Assembly: GCF_008064635.1 (NCBI RefSeq)
Contig: NZ_VRYZ01000002.1
Span: forward strand, 310,001-374,000
Length of the DNA: 64,000 nt
Direction of reading: 5' to 3'
From: Parahaliea aestuarii
GTDB taxonomy: Bacteria > Pseudomonadota > Gammaproteobacteria > Pseudomonadales > Halieaceae
The notes under the pieces were generated by a model. That model did no database searches. It was not told the DNA's origin and saw only the letters and a program-made list of their open reading frames with translations. This document shows positions 43,899 through 53,280 of the stretch, in pieces; the first letter of the stretch is position 1, and each line of letters begins with the position of its first letter. The position numbers and the translations under genes were made by a program.

Positions 43899-46352
43899 TT
43901 ACTCCTCCACACTCTCCCGCCGCAACTCCTGCGCATCCCGGTCACTCTCGCAGTACGGCATATCAATCCACCCGGACTGTGAATACAGCTCAGTGCTGTC
44001 CGCATAGTGATCCGAAGTCGGGTCAGTGGACTGGGAGTAAGTCAGCACCGCGTAGGCATCCGGGCAGTCGCTCTCATCCCAGGTCACCGCCTGAATGTAA
44101 CTGTTGCCGGTGAAAATTTCCGAATAGCCCTCACCCTCCACCAGCGGCGAATAAATCGCGCTGAACATAAAACCGCCGGAACCCCCGTGGATACCGTAGC
44201 GCTCGCCATTCTTCTCGTCGTACTGGATTTCGCCCCAGGGTCGGTCCATCGGGATAGCCGCGTCCGCCAGCCGGCTTACCGCCGTTGAAAAGGCGCCGAT
44301 GACCGCATCGCGGACCGCCGCGTCCGCAACGTTCAACTGCCGGGGGGTATTCACCGGGTCGGCGGGGTTGAAGGGCACCGCCCACTGATTTTCCGTGCCG
44401 TTAAAAGCGTTCCAGAACTCATAGAAAATATGGGCGCCCACGCTGTCCACGCGGTAGGCCCTGTCCCAGTTGGCGAGCACATCGCAGGCGAGCTCGTTCA
44501 GGGAAATACCGTCGCCCGAAGTGTAGTCAGCCCAGCTCTCCACCCCCTGACAGACCGCCACGACATCGTCAGCCACCTGTTGCGCGGTGTAGTTGGTGGC
44601 CTGGTACAGCAGGGTGCGCAGGTTGTCGATGTTGAAGCCGGGGTCGCCAAGGCCATCGGTACCGGCCAGCCGGCGTTCGGCCTGGTCAAAGGTCTGGCGG
44701 GTGCGCAGGCTCTGCTCCACTTCCTCGCGGCCGATGAGCGGGGAGAAGCCAGTCAGCAGCTGGTCCGGGTTGGACAGCCAGTAACTGTCGTTGGCGTTGG
44801 CGCCGTAGTTCCGGGTTTCCAGCTTGGGCAGGCTGTCGTAGCCGAAGATGCCTTCGGCCGTGCCCTCGTCGCTGCCCCATTCGCAGGCGGAGTCGGAACC
44901 GTCCATGGTGACGTAGCCGAAGTCGGTCAGCAGGGTCTGCAGGGTGCCGCGAATACAGTTGCTGTACTGGTTGACGGTGACATGGGGCACTACCGATATA
45001 TCGCCGTAGAAGGCATCGCCGAAGCGGTCGGCAGCAATGGTGTTGACCCAGGGGATGCCGAGGGCGCCGAGGGCCTCCTTGAATTCGCCGAGGTTGTCGG
45101 CACGGCCCATGGCGATCCACTGCTCCATGCCACGCAGGTTATCGAGGTTGGCGTCGCGGTAGGTCAGCAGGGTGCCGACGCCGTTGGGCCAGCCGCCGAG
45201 CAGGGGCGACACGGTGCCGAGGTCGACGATCGGGCCGAAATGGCTGAGGTAGAAAGTGAAGTCCACGGTTTCCACACTGCCGTCTGCCCCGATGCGCTCG
45301 GCGGAAACGGTTTCGGCGGTGATTTCCCGCAGTTCGCCGTCGTAGAGGTACTCCAGCGGGTTGTCCGGGTTCAGTTCCAGCTCGTAGAAGGTAAAGCGGG
45401 TGCCGGTACTGACGGTGTGGCTCCAGGCCAGGTTCTGGTTGAAGCCGATGGTGTTGATCGGCAGGCCAGCCAGGGTGGCACCCATCACATCGTATTCATC
45501 CCCCATGGTCAGGTGCGACATGAACCAGCGCAGGTTGCCCTGCCAGGGAAAGTGGGGATTGCCGAACAGCAGGCCGCTGTTGCCCTGGGCGGCATCCGCT
45601 CCCACGGCGTAGGCGTTGCTGCCCATGGTTTCGTGCGTCGGGAAGTTCAACCCGGCCACCACCGTCTCGCGATCCAGGGCGGCGATCAGTTGCTCGGAGT
45701 CAGCGGGTGTCTCCAGATTCAACACCAGGCCTTCCGGCGGAGTGACCGCGGTAGAGAAATCCGCCAGCGGGCCGCTGCTGGCACGCAGTACCGCCTTGTG
45801 CAGCAGGCGGCCGATGTCGGCGGCACTCACCTCGCGCACCCACTCGGCGCCGCGGCAGCCCTCCTCGCCCTCGGCCAGGTTGTCGACGCCGGTTTCCCGC
45901 AGGTAGCGGTTCATCCCCGCGGCGTAGCCGGAGGCCAGGTCCACCACGTACTCGGGCGCCGCCTCGAAGAAGATGCGGTCGATACGCTCATCGCTGTTGA
46001 ACAGCTTGTAGACAAAGTCCTCGTTGAGATCGCCCTCGTCGCCCAGGTAGCGGGCGGACTCACCGGCGGCGCGCACGAATTCCTTCATCGCCACGCAGTA
46101 GTTCTCCTGAGCATAGGCGTAAGCATAGCCGTAGCCGAGGCTGCCCCAATCCTGGGCGGTGATGTGGGGAATACCGTATTCGGTCCAGACGATGTCCGCC
46201 TGGTACAGGGGTGTGGGTTCGGGTGGCTCTGGCGGTTCCGGCGGTGTACCACCGCCACCGTGGTCAGAGGAATCGGAGCAGGCGAATAGCAGCGCGGAAC
46301 TCAGTAGCAGGCTGGCAAGGCGCAGCGGTGCGCCGGGAAGATTCGGCTTCAT
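43899..46352 (-). CDS. Penicillin acylase family lipoprotein (N-terminal nucleophile amidase)
   Basis: 817 residues. The signal ends in the lipobox LFAC (C25), followed by a Pro/Gly-rich linker, so it is lipid-anchored in the envelope. The autocatalytic cleavage site is G244-S245 (TMGSNAYAVG), with S245 as the nucleophile of the beta chain. The GNPHFPW and NQNLAWSHTVS motifs follow. Members hydrolyse amides such as acyl-homoserine lactones, penicillins or other acylated compounds; the substrate is not clear. It lies downstream of the catabolic operon after a 91-base gap and may belong to it. Confidence 0.9.
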   Translation of the reverse strand: MKPNLPGAPLRLASLLLSSALLFACSDSSDHGGGGTPPEPPEPPEPTPLYQADIVWTEYGIPHITAQDWGSLGYGYAYAYAQENYCVAMKEFVRAAGESARYLGDEGDLNEDFVYKLFNSDERIDRIFFEAAPEYVVDLASGYAAGMNRYLRETGVDNLAEGEEGCRGAEWVREVSAADIGRLLHKAVLRASSGPLADFSTAVTPPEGLVLNLETPADSEQLIAALDRETVVAGLNFPTHETMGSNAYAVGADAAQGNSGLLFGNPHFPWQGNLRWFMSHLTMGDEYDVMGATLAGLPINTIGFNQNLAWSHTVSTGTRFTFYELELNPDNPLEYLYDGELREITAETVSAERIGADGSVETVDFTFYLSHFGPIVDLGTVSPLLGGWPNGVGTLLTYRDANLDNLRGMEQWIAMGRADNLGEFKEALGALGIPWVNTIAADRFGDAFYGDISVVPHVTVNQYSNCIRGTLQTLLTDFGYVTMDGSDSACEWGSDEGTAEGIFGYDSLPKLETRNYGANANDSYWLSNPDQLLTGFSPLIGREEVEQSLRTRQTFDQAERRLAGTDGLGDPGFNIDNLRTLLYQATNYTAQQVADDVVAVCQGVESWADYTSGDGISLNELACDVLANWDRAYRVDSVGAHIFYEFWNAFNGTENQWAVPFNPADPVNTPRQLNVADAAVRDAVIGAFSTAVSRLADAAIPMDRPWGEIQYDEKNGERYGIHGGSGGFMFSAIYSPLVEGEGYSEIFTGNSYIQAVTWDESDCPDAYAVLTYSQSTDPTSDHYADSTELYSQSGWIDMPYCESDRDAQELRRESVEE

Positions 46353-46443
46353 AGGCTTACCTTTTATCGTTATATCAAGCTGGCGCCGTCACTGCGGCGC
46401 GAACCCGGAAGCATGTCACGCCGGGGGGGCAGCGTCCAGAGCT

Positions 46444-47199
46444 TCAGTCGAAGCGCGGCTCGCGCTTCTCCATGATCGCCATCACCGCCTCGATATTCTC
46501 CGCCGATCCGGCCTGGCGCATCATCGCCGCCTGTTCCGCATGGAAGGCGGCGTCGATGGCGGCCCGGTGCGGCAGGCGCAGGCAGCGCTTGATTTCCCGC
46601 AGGCCGCTCAGGGGCCAGCGCGCCACGGCCGCGGCCCGTGCCAGGGCCCGTTGCAGCAGCTCGGTATCCGGCACCACTTCCAGCGCCATGCCCAGCTCCA
46701 CTGCCCGGGCGGCATCGATCCAGTCCGCGCTGTAGAACAGCTCCGCCGCGCGCTGGGCGCCGATATTGGCCTGCAACATATAGCTGCTGGCCCACTCCGG
46801 TGGCAGGGCCAGGGCGGCAAAGGGCAGGCGCAGGCGCAGGCTGTCGCCGGCATACACCATATCGGCGTGGAACAGCACCGTGGCGCCGCCACCTACCGCC
46901 ACACCGTGGGCAGCGGCGATCAGGGGCTTGTCGAAATCGGCGACCGCCCGCGCGGCGGACTCAAAGGGATGCTCGCCCTCGCCGCTGTCGCCAAAGCTGG
47001 ACAGGTCGACCCCGGCGCTGAAATTGTCCCCCGCTCCGTGCAGCACCACGCAACGCACGCTGTCATCCGCGGCGGCGGCCTTGAAGGCCTCCCGCAGCGC
47101 AATCCACAGTTCGTTGTCGATGGCGTTTTTCTTCTGCGGGCGGTTGAGGCTCAGCTGCAATACCGGCCCGTGGCGCTGCTGCAGCAGCTTGTCGCTCAC
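46444..47199 (-). CDS. Enoyl-CoA isomerase-like crotonase
   Basis: 251 residues with a GTG start that overlaps the preceding stop (GTGA). The oxyanion turns FSAGVDL and AVGGGATV are present. The two hydratase glutamates are replaced (T107 and A128), while the PPEWASS motif keeps a glutamate (E135) where delta3,delta2-enoyl-CoA isomerases of the ECI2 type carry their base. I therefore expect double-bond shifting, not hydration. It is the last gene of the tight operon that starts at 53729. Confidence 0.82.
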   Translation of the reverse strand: MSDKLLQQRHGPVLQLSLNRPQKKNAIDNELWIALREAFKAAAADDSVRCVVLHGAGDNFSAGVDLSSFGDSGEGEHPFESAARAVADFDKPLIAAAHGVAVGGGATVLFHADMVYAGDSLRLRLPFAALALPPEWASSYMLQANIGAQRAAELFYSADWIDAARAVELGMALEVVPDTELLQRALARAAAVARWPLSGLREIKRCLRLPHRAAIDAAFHAEQAAMMRQAGSAENIEAVMAIMEKREPRFD

Positions 47200-47879
47200 G
47201 GGCTGTCACCGTGAAAGTGTACAAAGTCCTGCAATGCGGCGCGCTCGGTCTGGCAGCGATTGGCCGGGTGGTCCGGCTCCGGGTAACCAAAGGACAGGCC
47301 GAACAGCAGTTTGTTGCCGGCATCCACGCCGAGGGCTTCGCGCACCTGGTCGGCAAAGAAGCTGAGGGCGGTCTGGGGACAACTGCCGAGCCCGCGGGCG
47401 GTGATGGCCAGCATCAGGGTCTGGGCGAACATGCCGAGGTCGGCCGCCTCGCGCAGGCCAAAGGGTTCCGGCAGGAACAGGAAGGCCACGTGGGGGGCGT
47501 CGAAGAAGGTGAAGTTGCGCATGAAGGTTTCATGGCGGGCGGCCTTGTCTTCCCGGGCGATGCCCTGGGCGTTGTAAAGGGCCCAGGCGGCGCCGTGCTG
47601 ACGATCCTTGTACACGCCCTCGTAGCTGCCGTCGTAGGGAAAATCCATGCTGATCTCGCCGGCCATGAACTTCTGCGGCAGGCTCTCGCGCAGTTGCTCC
47701 AGCACCGCGCCGGAGGCCACGTGCACCTGCCAGGGTTGGGTATTGCAGTTGCTCGGCGCCCGGGCGGCGTCGCGGAAGATCGCCTCCAGCGTCGCCCGCG
47801 GTACAGGTTCGGGGGTAAAGGCCCGCAGTGAGCGGCGCGCGGCGACCACTGCGCTGAAAACGCTGGCCTGTTCGGTCAT
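47196..47879 (-). CDS. Nitroreductase family oxidoreductase
   Basis: 227 residues from ATG 47879; ATG at 47894 in frame is a second choice. FMN-binding motifs RRSLRAFTPEPV and RAPSNCNTQPWQV, then LGSCPQTALSFF, place it in the nitroreductase fold. Members can also act as enone or flavin reductases, which would suit an operon that handles unsaturated CoA esters; that is inference. It lies between the two crotonase genes and overlaps the downstream one. Confidence 0.88.
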   Translation of the reverse strand: MTEQASVFSAVVAARRSLRAFTPEPVPRATLEAIFRDAARAPSNCNTQPWQVHVASGAVLEQLRESLPQKFMAGEISMDFPYDGSYEGVYKDRQHGAAWALYNAQGIAREDKAARHETFMRNFTFFDAPHVAFLFLPEPFGLREAADLGMFAQTLMLAITARGLGSCPQTALSFFADQVREALGVDAGNKLLFGLSFGYPEPDHPANRCQTERAALQDFVHFHGDSP

Positions 47880-47938
47880 AGGTAAATCTCTCATTCAGGG
47901 TGGTTCAACAGGCACGCCCGGCTGCCGGCCGGGCGCGA

Positions 47939-48754
47939 TTACTCGCCCTTGAACACGGGCGGGCGCTTTTCCTTGAAGGCGCGCATGCCCTCCCTGGCGT
48001 CGGCAGAGCCGAACACCGGGCCGGCAAGGGCATCGGAAGCCACCATTGCAGCGGACTCCTCCATATCCTCCTGGTGCTCGCGCAGGGAGCGGGTCACCGC
48101 CTTCACCGCCAGGGGGCCGTTCTGGCAGATACGTCGGGCCATGCCCAGGGTGGTGGTGAGCGCTTCGCCGGGCTGCACAATGCGGTTAATCAGACCGCAT
48201 TCCAGCGCCCGCTGGGCGCTCATGTGTTCACCGCACAGCAACAGCTCGGCGGCGATACAGTAGGGAATCTGCCGGCGCAGGCGCACCGTGGAACCGCCCA
48301 TCGGGTACAGGCCCCGGGCCACCTCGGTCACGCCGAACACGGCGTCCTCGGCGGCGATGCGGATGTCGGTACCCTGCAGAATCTCGGTGCCGCCCGCCAG
48401 AGCATAGCCCTCCACCGCCAGCAGGATGGGCTTGCAGGGGCGGTTGTCGCGCAGCAGGGCCTGCCAGTGGACATTGGGTACCTCACTCATGACCTGCATG
48501 AACTCGTCGCTGGCCTGCTGGCCGTCGGGGCCGGCCTTGAGGTCCATGCCGGCGCAGAAGGTGTCGCCGTTGGCGGTGAGAATGGCGCAGTAGAGCTCGT
48601 CGTCCTCATCCAGCCGGCGCCAGGCCCGGTACATGCCCAGCAGCATGGCCGGCGTGAAGGCGTTCTTTGCCTCCGGCCGGTTCAGGGTGACGATGAGGAC
48701 GTGGCCGTCCTGCTCGACAATGCAGTTCTCGGTGCTGATATCCAGCTCGTTCAA
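47939..48754 (-). CDS. EchA19-like enoyl-CoA hydratase
   Basis: 271 residues from a TTG at 48754 with GGAGGT 6 bases before it; the longer frame starting at 48793 has no such site. It keeps both catalytic glutamates (E124 in GGTEILQG, E144 in GVTEVARG) and FCAGMDLKA. The run AGGTEILQGTDIRIA and GLYPMGGS(T)VRL(R)RQIPY resembles mycobacterial EchA19 (Rv3516), which hydrates a steroid side-chain enoyl-CoA. Next to a FadD19-like gene, as in mycobacteria. Confidence 0.88.
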   Translation of the reverse strand: MNELDISTENCIVEQDGHVLIVTLNRPEAKNAFTPAMLLGMYRAWRRLDEDDELYCAILTANGDTFCAGMDLKAGPDGQQASDEFMQVMSEVPNVHWQALLRDNRPCKPILLAVEGYALAGGTEILQGTDIRIAAEDAVFGVTEVARGLYPMGGSTVRLRRQIPYCIAAELLLCGEHMSAQRALECGLINRIVQPGEALTTTLGMARRICQNGPLAVKAVTRSLREHQEDMEESAAMVASDALAGPVFGSADAREGMRAFKEKRPPVFKGE

Positions 48755-48789
48755 CTTGTTACCTCCCCCCACACGCTGTACCGCGCGCT

Positions 48790-50418
48790 TCAATTGGCGA
48801 TGTGGCGCCCGGACAGCGCCAGTTCCAGCGCTTTCGGATAGGCCGGCTTGCCGCTCGGTGCGCGCGGTACTTCCGACACCAGGTGCAGCTCCCTGGGAAT
48901 CTTGTAACCCGCTATGTGCTCGCGTGCAATGCTCTGCAGGGATTCCAGCGTCAACTCCTGCCCCGCACGGGTCGCCACCACAGCGGTGACCTTGCTGCCC
49001 AGGCGCTCGTCGGGCGTGGCCACTACCAGGCAGTCGAACACCGCGGGATGGGTTTTCAGCGCCTGTTCCACCTCTTCAGGATAGACCTTCTCGCCGCCGG
49101 TGTTGATGCAATTGCTGCCGCGGCCGAACACGGTAATAGTGTCGTCCTCCTCCAGGCGCGCCTCGTCACCGGTCAGCAGCCAGCGTGCACCCTCCACCTG
49201 AATGAACGTTTTGGCGGTTTTGACCGGGTCGTTGTAGTACCCCACCGGAATATGGCCACCGCGGGAGAAGATACCGGTCTCGCCGTGGCGGGCCTGGCGC
49301 CACCGTCCCTCGCCCGCTTCCACCAGCACCGACATGGTGTCGTTGCGCGGCACATTGCCCAGCCCCTCACCGCGCTTGTTGCCGCCGTCGATACCCATGG
49401 CGCCGCCCTCGGAGGAGCCGAAGGAGTTGGTGATAAAGGCGTTGGGGAAGTGGGCCTTGAAGGCGGCCTGCTTGCTCTCGGAGAACACCGCGCCGCCGGA
49501 GCCAATATTGAAAATGCTGCTCAGCTCCCAGCGCCCGGGATTGGCTTCCAGCGCTTCCAGCAAGGGAATGGCCATGGCGTCGCCGACAATGGTGACGGAA
49601 TTGACCTTTTCTTTTTCGACGATACCCCAGACTTCCTCGCCCACCAGCGAATGATGCGGGTTGAGCACGACGGTATTGCCCGCCAGCAACTGGATACAGG
49701 CATACCACCAGCAGGCGCCGTGCATCAGCGGCGCCAGCGCCATGCCGATAATGGGGAAATCACCCACCCGGGATGCAATCTGCTCGGGCTCGGTGATGGC
49801 GCCGTCCGGGTGATACCAGCCACCGCCGCCCATGGCCGCGTAGAACACTGCTTTATGCGGCCACATCACGCCCTTGGGCATGCCAGTGGTACCGCCCGTG
49901 TAGAGGACAAACAGATCGTCGTCGGCACGCTCTTCAAAGTCGCGGCCGGCTGGCTGCCCGGCCAGTACCTCCTCGTACCCGGCGCTGCCCACCGCGGCCG
50001 GGTCGGCGCCGCTGTCGTCATCCACGTACACCAGGGTTTTCAGGTCCGGCGCCGAATCCAGCACCTCGGCGATATGCGGGGAGAACTCCCGGTGGTGTAT
50101 GCAGGCCACCATGTTGGCGTTGTCGAAAATGTACAGCAGTTCGTCGCGCACGTAGCGGTAGTTGACGTTGATCGGCACCGCCCGCAACTTGAAGCAGGCC
50201 AGCATGCCCTCCAGGTACTCGTTGCAGTTGAACAGGTAGAGGCCAACGTGATCGCCGGCGCCCACACCGCAACTCGCCAGGTAGTGGGCCAGCTGGTTGG
50301 CGCGCTGCTCGAGCTGGGCAAAGCTGGCGCGCTGCCCGCCGCACACCAGCGCATCGCGCGTGGGAACCTTGTCGGCAACCATTTCAAACAGGTCGGCGAT
50401 ATTGAAATGCCTGGTCAT
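48790..50418 (-). CDS. FadD19-like acyl-CoA synthetase (AMP-forming)
   Basis: 542 residues. ATP loop YTGGTTGMPKG at 173-183, the adenylate motif near 400-420 (TGDEARLEEDDTITVFGRG) and the C-terminal lysine region (APSGKPAYPKA) are all intact. The pattern NIADLFEMVADKVPTRDA, GDAMA(I)PLLEALE and SCINTGGEKVYPEEVE-like stretches follow mycobacterial FadD19 (Rv3515c), which activates C24 branched sterol side-chain acids; similarity was judged from memory. aagga precedes the ATG. It would supply the CoA ester for the rest of the operon. Confidence 0.9.
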   Translation of the reverse strand: MTRHFNIADLFEMVADKVPTRDALVCGGQRASFAQLEQRANQLAHYLASCGVGAGDHVGLYLFNCNEYLEGMLACFKLRAVPINVNYRYVRDELLYIFDNANMVACIHHREFSPHIAEVLDSAPDLKTLVYVDDDSGADPAAVGSAGYEEVLAGQPAGRDFEERADDDLFVLYTGGTTGMPKGVMWPHKAVFYAAMGGGGWYHPDGAITEPEQIASRVGDFPIIGMALAPLMHGACWWYACIQLLAGNTVVLNPHHSLVGEEVWGIVEKEKVNSVTIVGDAMAIPLLEALEANPGRWELSSIFNIGSGGAVFSESKQAAFKAHFPNAFITNSFGSSEGGAMGIDGGNKRGEGLGNVPRNDTMSVLVEAGEGRWRQARHGETGIFSRGGHIPVGYYNDPVKTAKTFIQVEGARWLLTGDEARLEEDDTITVFGRGSNCINTGGEKVYPEEVEQALKTHPAVFDCLVVATPDERLGSKVTAVVATRAGQELTLESLQSIAREHIAGYKIPRELHLVSEVPRAPSGKPAYPKALELALSGRHIAN

Positions 50419-50513
50419 GGCGTAATCCTTGCGTGATAACTACATACTAGACGTAAGCGCCGCCCCGTCCAGCCGCGCACAACGCGCCGGGGCGGGACAG
50501 CGCCGAGTGGCCG

Positions 50514-51677
50514 TCAGGGCTTGTCGGCCCCGACAATCCACATGGAGAAGAACTGGGCGCCGCCGCCGTAGGCGTGGCCCATGGCCAGTTTTGCGCCCTC
50601 GACCTGGTGGGCGCCGGCATCGCCGCGCACCTGCCGGGCCGCCTCGGCAAAGCGGATCATGCCGGAGGCACCGATGGGATTGGAGGACAGCACGCCGCCG
50701 GACGGGTTCCAGGGAATGTCACCCCCCTCGTCCAGGGACGTTGCCCCCTCCATGGTCAGGCGCCAGCCCTGCCCTTCCTCGGCAAAGCCCAGGTTTTCCA
50801 GCCACATGGGTTCGTACCAGCTGAAGGGAACATAGATTTCCGCCACATCCAGGTCCCTGCGTGGATCGCGAATGCCAGCCTGGGCATAGACGTCGGCGGC
50901 ACAGTCGCGGCCGGCGCGCGGGTTCACTTCCTCGCGCCCGGCATACATGGTGGGCTCGGAGCGCATGGCGCCACCGCGAATCCAGGCCGGAGGCTTGGCG
51001 CTGGAATCCACAGCATCCTCCGCGGCAATCACCATGGCACAGGCGCCGTCAGACGAGGGGCAGGCCTCCAGCAGGCGCAGGGGATCCCACAGCATCATGG
51101 ACTCCTCTACTTCCTTCATGGTGATGTCGGGCTTGTGCAGGTGGGCCAGCGGATTGCGGGCGCCGTGCAGGCGATCCTTCACCGCCACCTTGATGCCCAC
51201 ATCCCAGGGCGCCTTTGAACGACGCATGTATTCGCGGATGATGGGCGCAAAATAGCCACCGGCCCCGGCGTTCAGGTGCACCGCAAAGGGCTGGGGCGTG
51301 GACAGCGCCCACATGGCGTTGGACTCGGACTGTTTCTCGTAGGTCACGGTCAACACCCGCTTGAAGGTGCCGCTCTGGACATGGGAGGCCGCCACCAGGG
51401 CGGTGGAGCCTCCGACCGAACCGGCGGTGTGCACCCTCAGCATGGGCTTGCCGTTGGCGCCGAGGGCGTCCGCCAGGTAGCACTCGGGCATGACCACGCC
51501 CTCGAACATGTCCGGCGCCTTGCCGATCACCACCGCGTCGATGTCCTCGAAACCGAGGCCGGCGTCCTCCAGTGCATTGACTGCCGCCTCGCGCAGGAGG
51601 CCGGCGATGGAGACATCGCCACGTTTGGTCTTGTACCGGGTCTGGCCGGTGCCGATCACTGCTGCCAGTTGTGCCAT
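50514..51677 (-). CDS. Ltp3-like thiolase-fold lipid-transfer protein
   Basis: 387 residues. Thiolase fold of the SCP-x/Ltp branch: LAAVIGTGQTRYKTKRGDVSI start, VVIGKAPDMFEGVVMPE, and the loop HTAGSVGGST (83-92) where true thiolases hold the cysteine nucleophile, which is absent here. C-terminal HAYGGGAQFF replaces the usual His/Cys acids. The overall pattern resembles M. tuberculosis Ltp3 (Rv3523) in the cholesterol regulon. The start overlaps the preceding stop as TAATG, so translation is coupled with the Ltp4-like gene. It may act as an aldolase or non-classical thiolase with the DUF35 proteins. Confidence 0.85.
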   Translation of the reverse strand: MAQLAAVIGTGQTRYKTKRGDVSIAGLLREAAVNALEDAGLGFEDIDAVVIGKAPDMFEGVVMPECYLADALGANGKPMLRVHTAGSVGGSTALVAASHVQSGTFKRVLTVTYEKQSESNAMWALSTPQPFAVHLNAGAGGYFAPIIREYMRRSKAPWDVGIKVAVKDRLHGARNPLAHLHKPDITMKEVEESMMLWDPLRLLEACPSSDGACAMVIAAEDAVDSSAKPPAWIRGGAMRSEPTMYAGREEVNPRAGRDCAADVYAQAGIRDPRRDLDVAEIYVPFSWYEPMWLENLGFAEEGQGWRLTMEGATSLDEGGDIPWNPSGGVLSSNPIGASGMIRFAEAARQVRGDAGAHQVEGAKLAMGHAYGGGAQFFSMWIVGADKP

Positions 51678-52762
51678 TACGCTGCCTCCACGACTGCGAC
51701 CAGATTGTGTTGCAGGCAGGGCCCGCTGGTGGCGTGCGCCACCCCGCGGCGGGCCTCGCCACTGACAATGCGCTGGAACACCTCGCCAACGCGCGACAGT
51801 CCCGACGCCATCATCAGGTTGCCGGCCAGTACGCCGCCGGAGGGGTTGACGCGGGTACCCTCCCCCAGGCCCAGCGCGCGGCTGAGGATGATTTCCTGGT
51901 GACTGAAGGGCGCATAGAGCTCAGCCACGTCGATCGCGCCGTCGGCCACCCCCGCCGCCTCGGCTGCGCGCCGGGTGGATGGCGAATCGGTGAGGTCGCG
52001 GGTGCAGAGGTTGTGGCTCTCGATGCGGTGATCGATGCCGCGGAGAATGGCGTAGGGCTTGCCCCAGGCCTCGGCCTGCTCAACCGTGGCGATGATCATG
52101 GCGCTGGCGCCGTCGGACACCGGGCTGCAATCGTGGCGACGCAGGGGCGAGACAAAAGGCGCTTCCTGCAACAGTGCTTCCACACTCAGGTCACCGGCCA
52201 GCTGGGCGTGCGGGTTGTTCATTGCATTCCGTCTGGAACGGGACACCACAGCGGCCATATCGGCCTCGGTAATCTTCCCGGCATCCAGCATCAGCCGCGC
52301 CTGCATGGCCGCCAGCGAGACAGTGTCGACCCACAGGGGCGCCAGATAGTAGGGGTCCAGCTGCTGGGACAGGACGATCGGCAGCTCACCCGGCGAAGAC
52401 TTGGCAAAGCCGTAGATCAGCGCCGAATCGGCGTGGCCCATGCGGATTTTCAGCACCGATTCATACAGCGCCCAGGCGGCGTCCATCTCTACGTGGGATT
52501 CGCGGATCGGCGGCACGGCCCCCAGTGCATCCACCCCGGCGACAAAGGCAAAGGCGGCGCCCTGCAGGTAGTCACAGCTGCCGGAGCAGACAAAGTCCAC
52601 ATCCTGGGCATTGTGCAGCCCCACCTGATCCATCACCGCGCGAATCTCCGGCATGATCAGCTCCACCTCGTTGGTGGCGCCGGCGCTGGCCTGGCAGTCC
52701 GACTGGTGGAAGGCGACAATGGCAATGTCTCGCTGCGCGCTCATGGCTTTCAACCCGCTCAT
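51677..52762 (-). CDS. Ltp4-like thiolase-fold lipid-transfer protein
   Basis: 361 residues, start ATG 52762 overlapping the upstream stop (ATGA); ATG 52744 is an alternative. The run DVDFVCSGSCDYLQG, GAVPPIRESHVEMDAAWALYESVLKI and YGFAKSSPG is the pattern of M. tuberculosis Ltp4 (Rv3522). No cysteine sits at the thiolase nucleophile place, where SHVEMDAAWAL is found. C-terminal GVAHATSGPCLQHN is also non-canonical. It probably pairs with the Ltp3-like protein, giving a heteromeric enzyme with the OB-fold partners. Confidence 0.85.
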   Translation of the reverse strand: MSGLKAMSAQRDIAIVAFHQSDCQASAGATNEVELIMPEIRAVMDQVGLHNAQDVDFVCSGSCDYLQGAAFAFVAGVDALGAVPPIRESHVEMDAAWALYESVLKIRMGHADSALIYGFAKSSPGELPIVLSQQLDPYYLAPLWVDTVSLAAMQARLMLDAGKITEADMAAVVSRSRRNAMNNPHAQLAGDLSVEALLQEAPFVSPLRRHDCSPVSDGASAMIIATVEQAEAWGKPYAILRGIDHRIESHNLCTRDLTDSPSTRRAAEAAGVADGAIDVAELYAPFSHQEIILSRALGLGEGTRVNPSGGVLAGNLMMASGLSRVGEVFQRIVSGEARRGVAHATSGPCLQHNLVAVVEAA

Positions 52763-53280
52763 GGCTGCACCTCCCGGCCGTCAACCCCCAGTTTGCCGAT
52801 GAGTTCCACCGGCACATCGGGTTCATCCAGCGGTTTGTAGTAAATAATGTTGTCCATCTTGTAGTCCCACTCGGCCTCGGGCTTCCATACCGCCTGTACC
52901 CGCTGGCCGATATGCACCTCTTCGTTCACGCATTCGCTGAGCAGGTGGATAAAGGAAATGTTGGCGCCGTCGGGCACCAGGTTGGCGACAATATACGGCG
53001 GTTTGATCGGATTGCCGGGGATCGGGATATACACGATGGTGAAGGACTGCACCGTGGCCTTGTTGGACAGGGTGACCTCTTCCTCGGTGGCAATGCCGCA
53101 GGCCGGGCAGGCGCCCCGCGGCGGAATATAGACCTGGCTGCAGCCCGGGCAGCGCTGGCCGGTCAGTCGCCCCTGCTTCAGCGCCGACAGGAACCGGCTG
53201 GGCGCGCGCCCGGCGGTGAACTGGTACTGCAGGTAGACCGGCGCCTCGATGCCGGTCACCGGTTCGCGTGCCTCACTCAT
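52759..53280 (-). CDS. DUF35 OB-fold protein with zinc ribbon
   Basis: 173 residues. Four cysteines in two knuckles, C44-x2-C47 and C58-x2-C61 (RCPGC, ACPAC), form the rubredoxin-like zinc ribbon of DUF35_N, and an OB-fold follows (SFTIVYIPIPGNPIKPPYIVANLV). Such proteins bind thiolase-fold partners, as ChsH2 does with the Ltp2 aldolase. ATG overlaps the previous stop (ATGA) with GGAGGTG before it, and its own stop overlaps the Ltp4-like start. Confidence 0.88.
   Translation of the reverse strand: MSEAREPVTGIEAPVYLQYQFTAGRAPSRFLSALKQGRLTGQRCPGCSQVYIPPRGACPACGIATEEEVTLSNKATVQSFTIVYIPIPGNPIKPPYIVANLVPDGANISFIHLLSECVNEEVHIGQRVQAVWKPEAEWDYKMDNIIYYKPLDEPDVPVELIGKLGVDGREVQP

Noticed and set aside
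43477-44007. 176-codon frame with repeats such as HGCIHGV
   Set aside because: It translates the palindromic repeats and runs into the opposing acylase gene; no ribosome site.
44430-46289. 619-codon plus-strand frame
   Set aside because: Antisense to the acylase gene, whose lipobox and Gly-Ser cleavage site are clear.
48802-50436. 544-codon plus-strand frame
   Set aside because: Antisense to the FadD19-like synthetase, which carries all adenylate-forming motifs; the frame is kept open by high GC at third positions.
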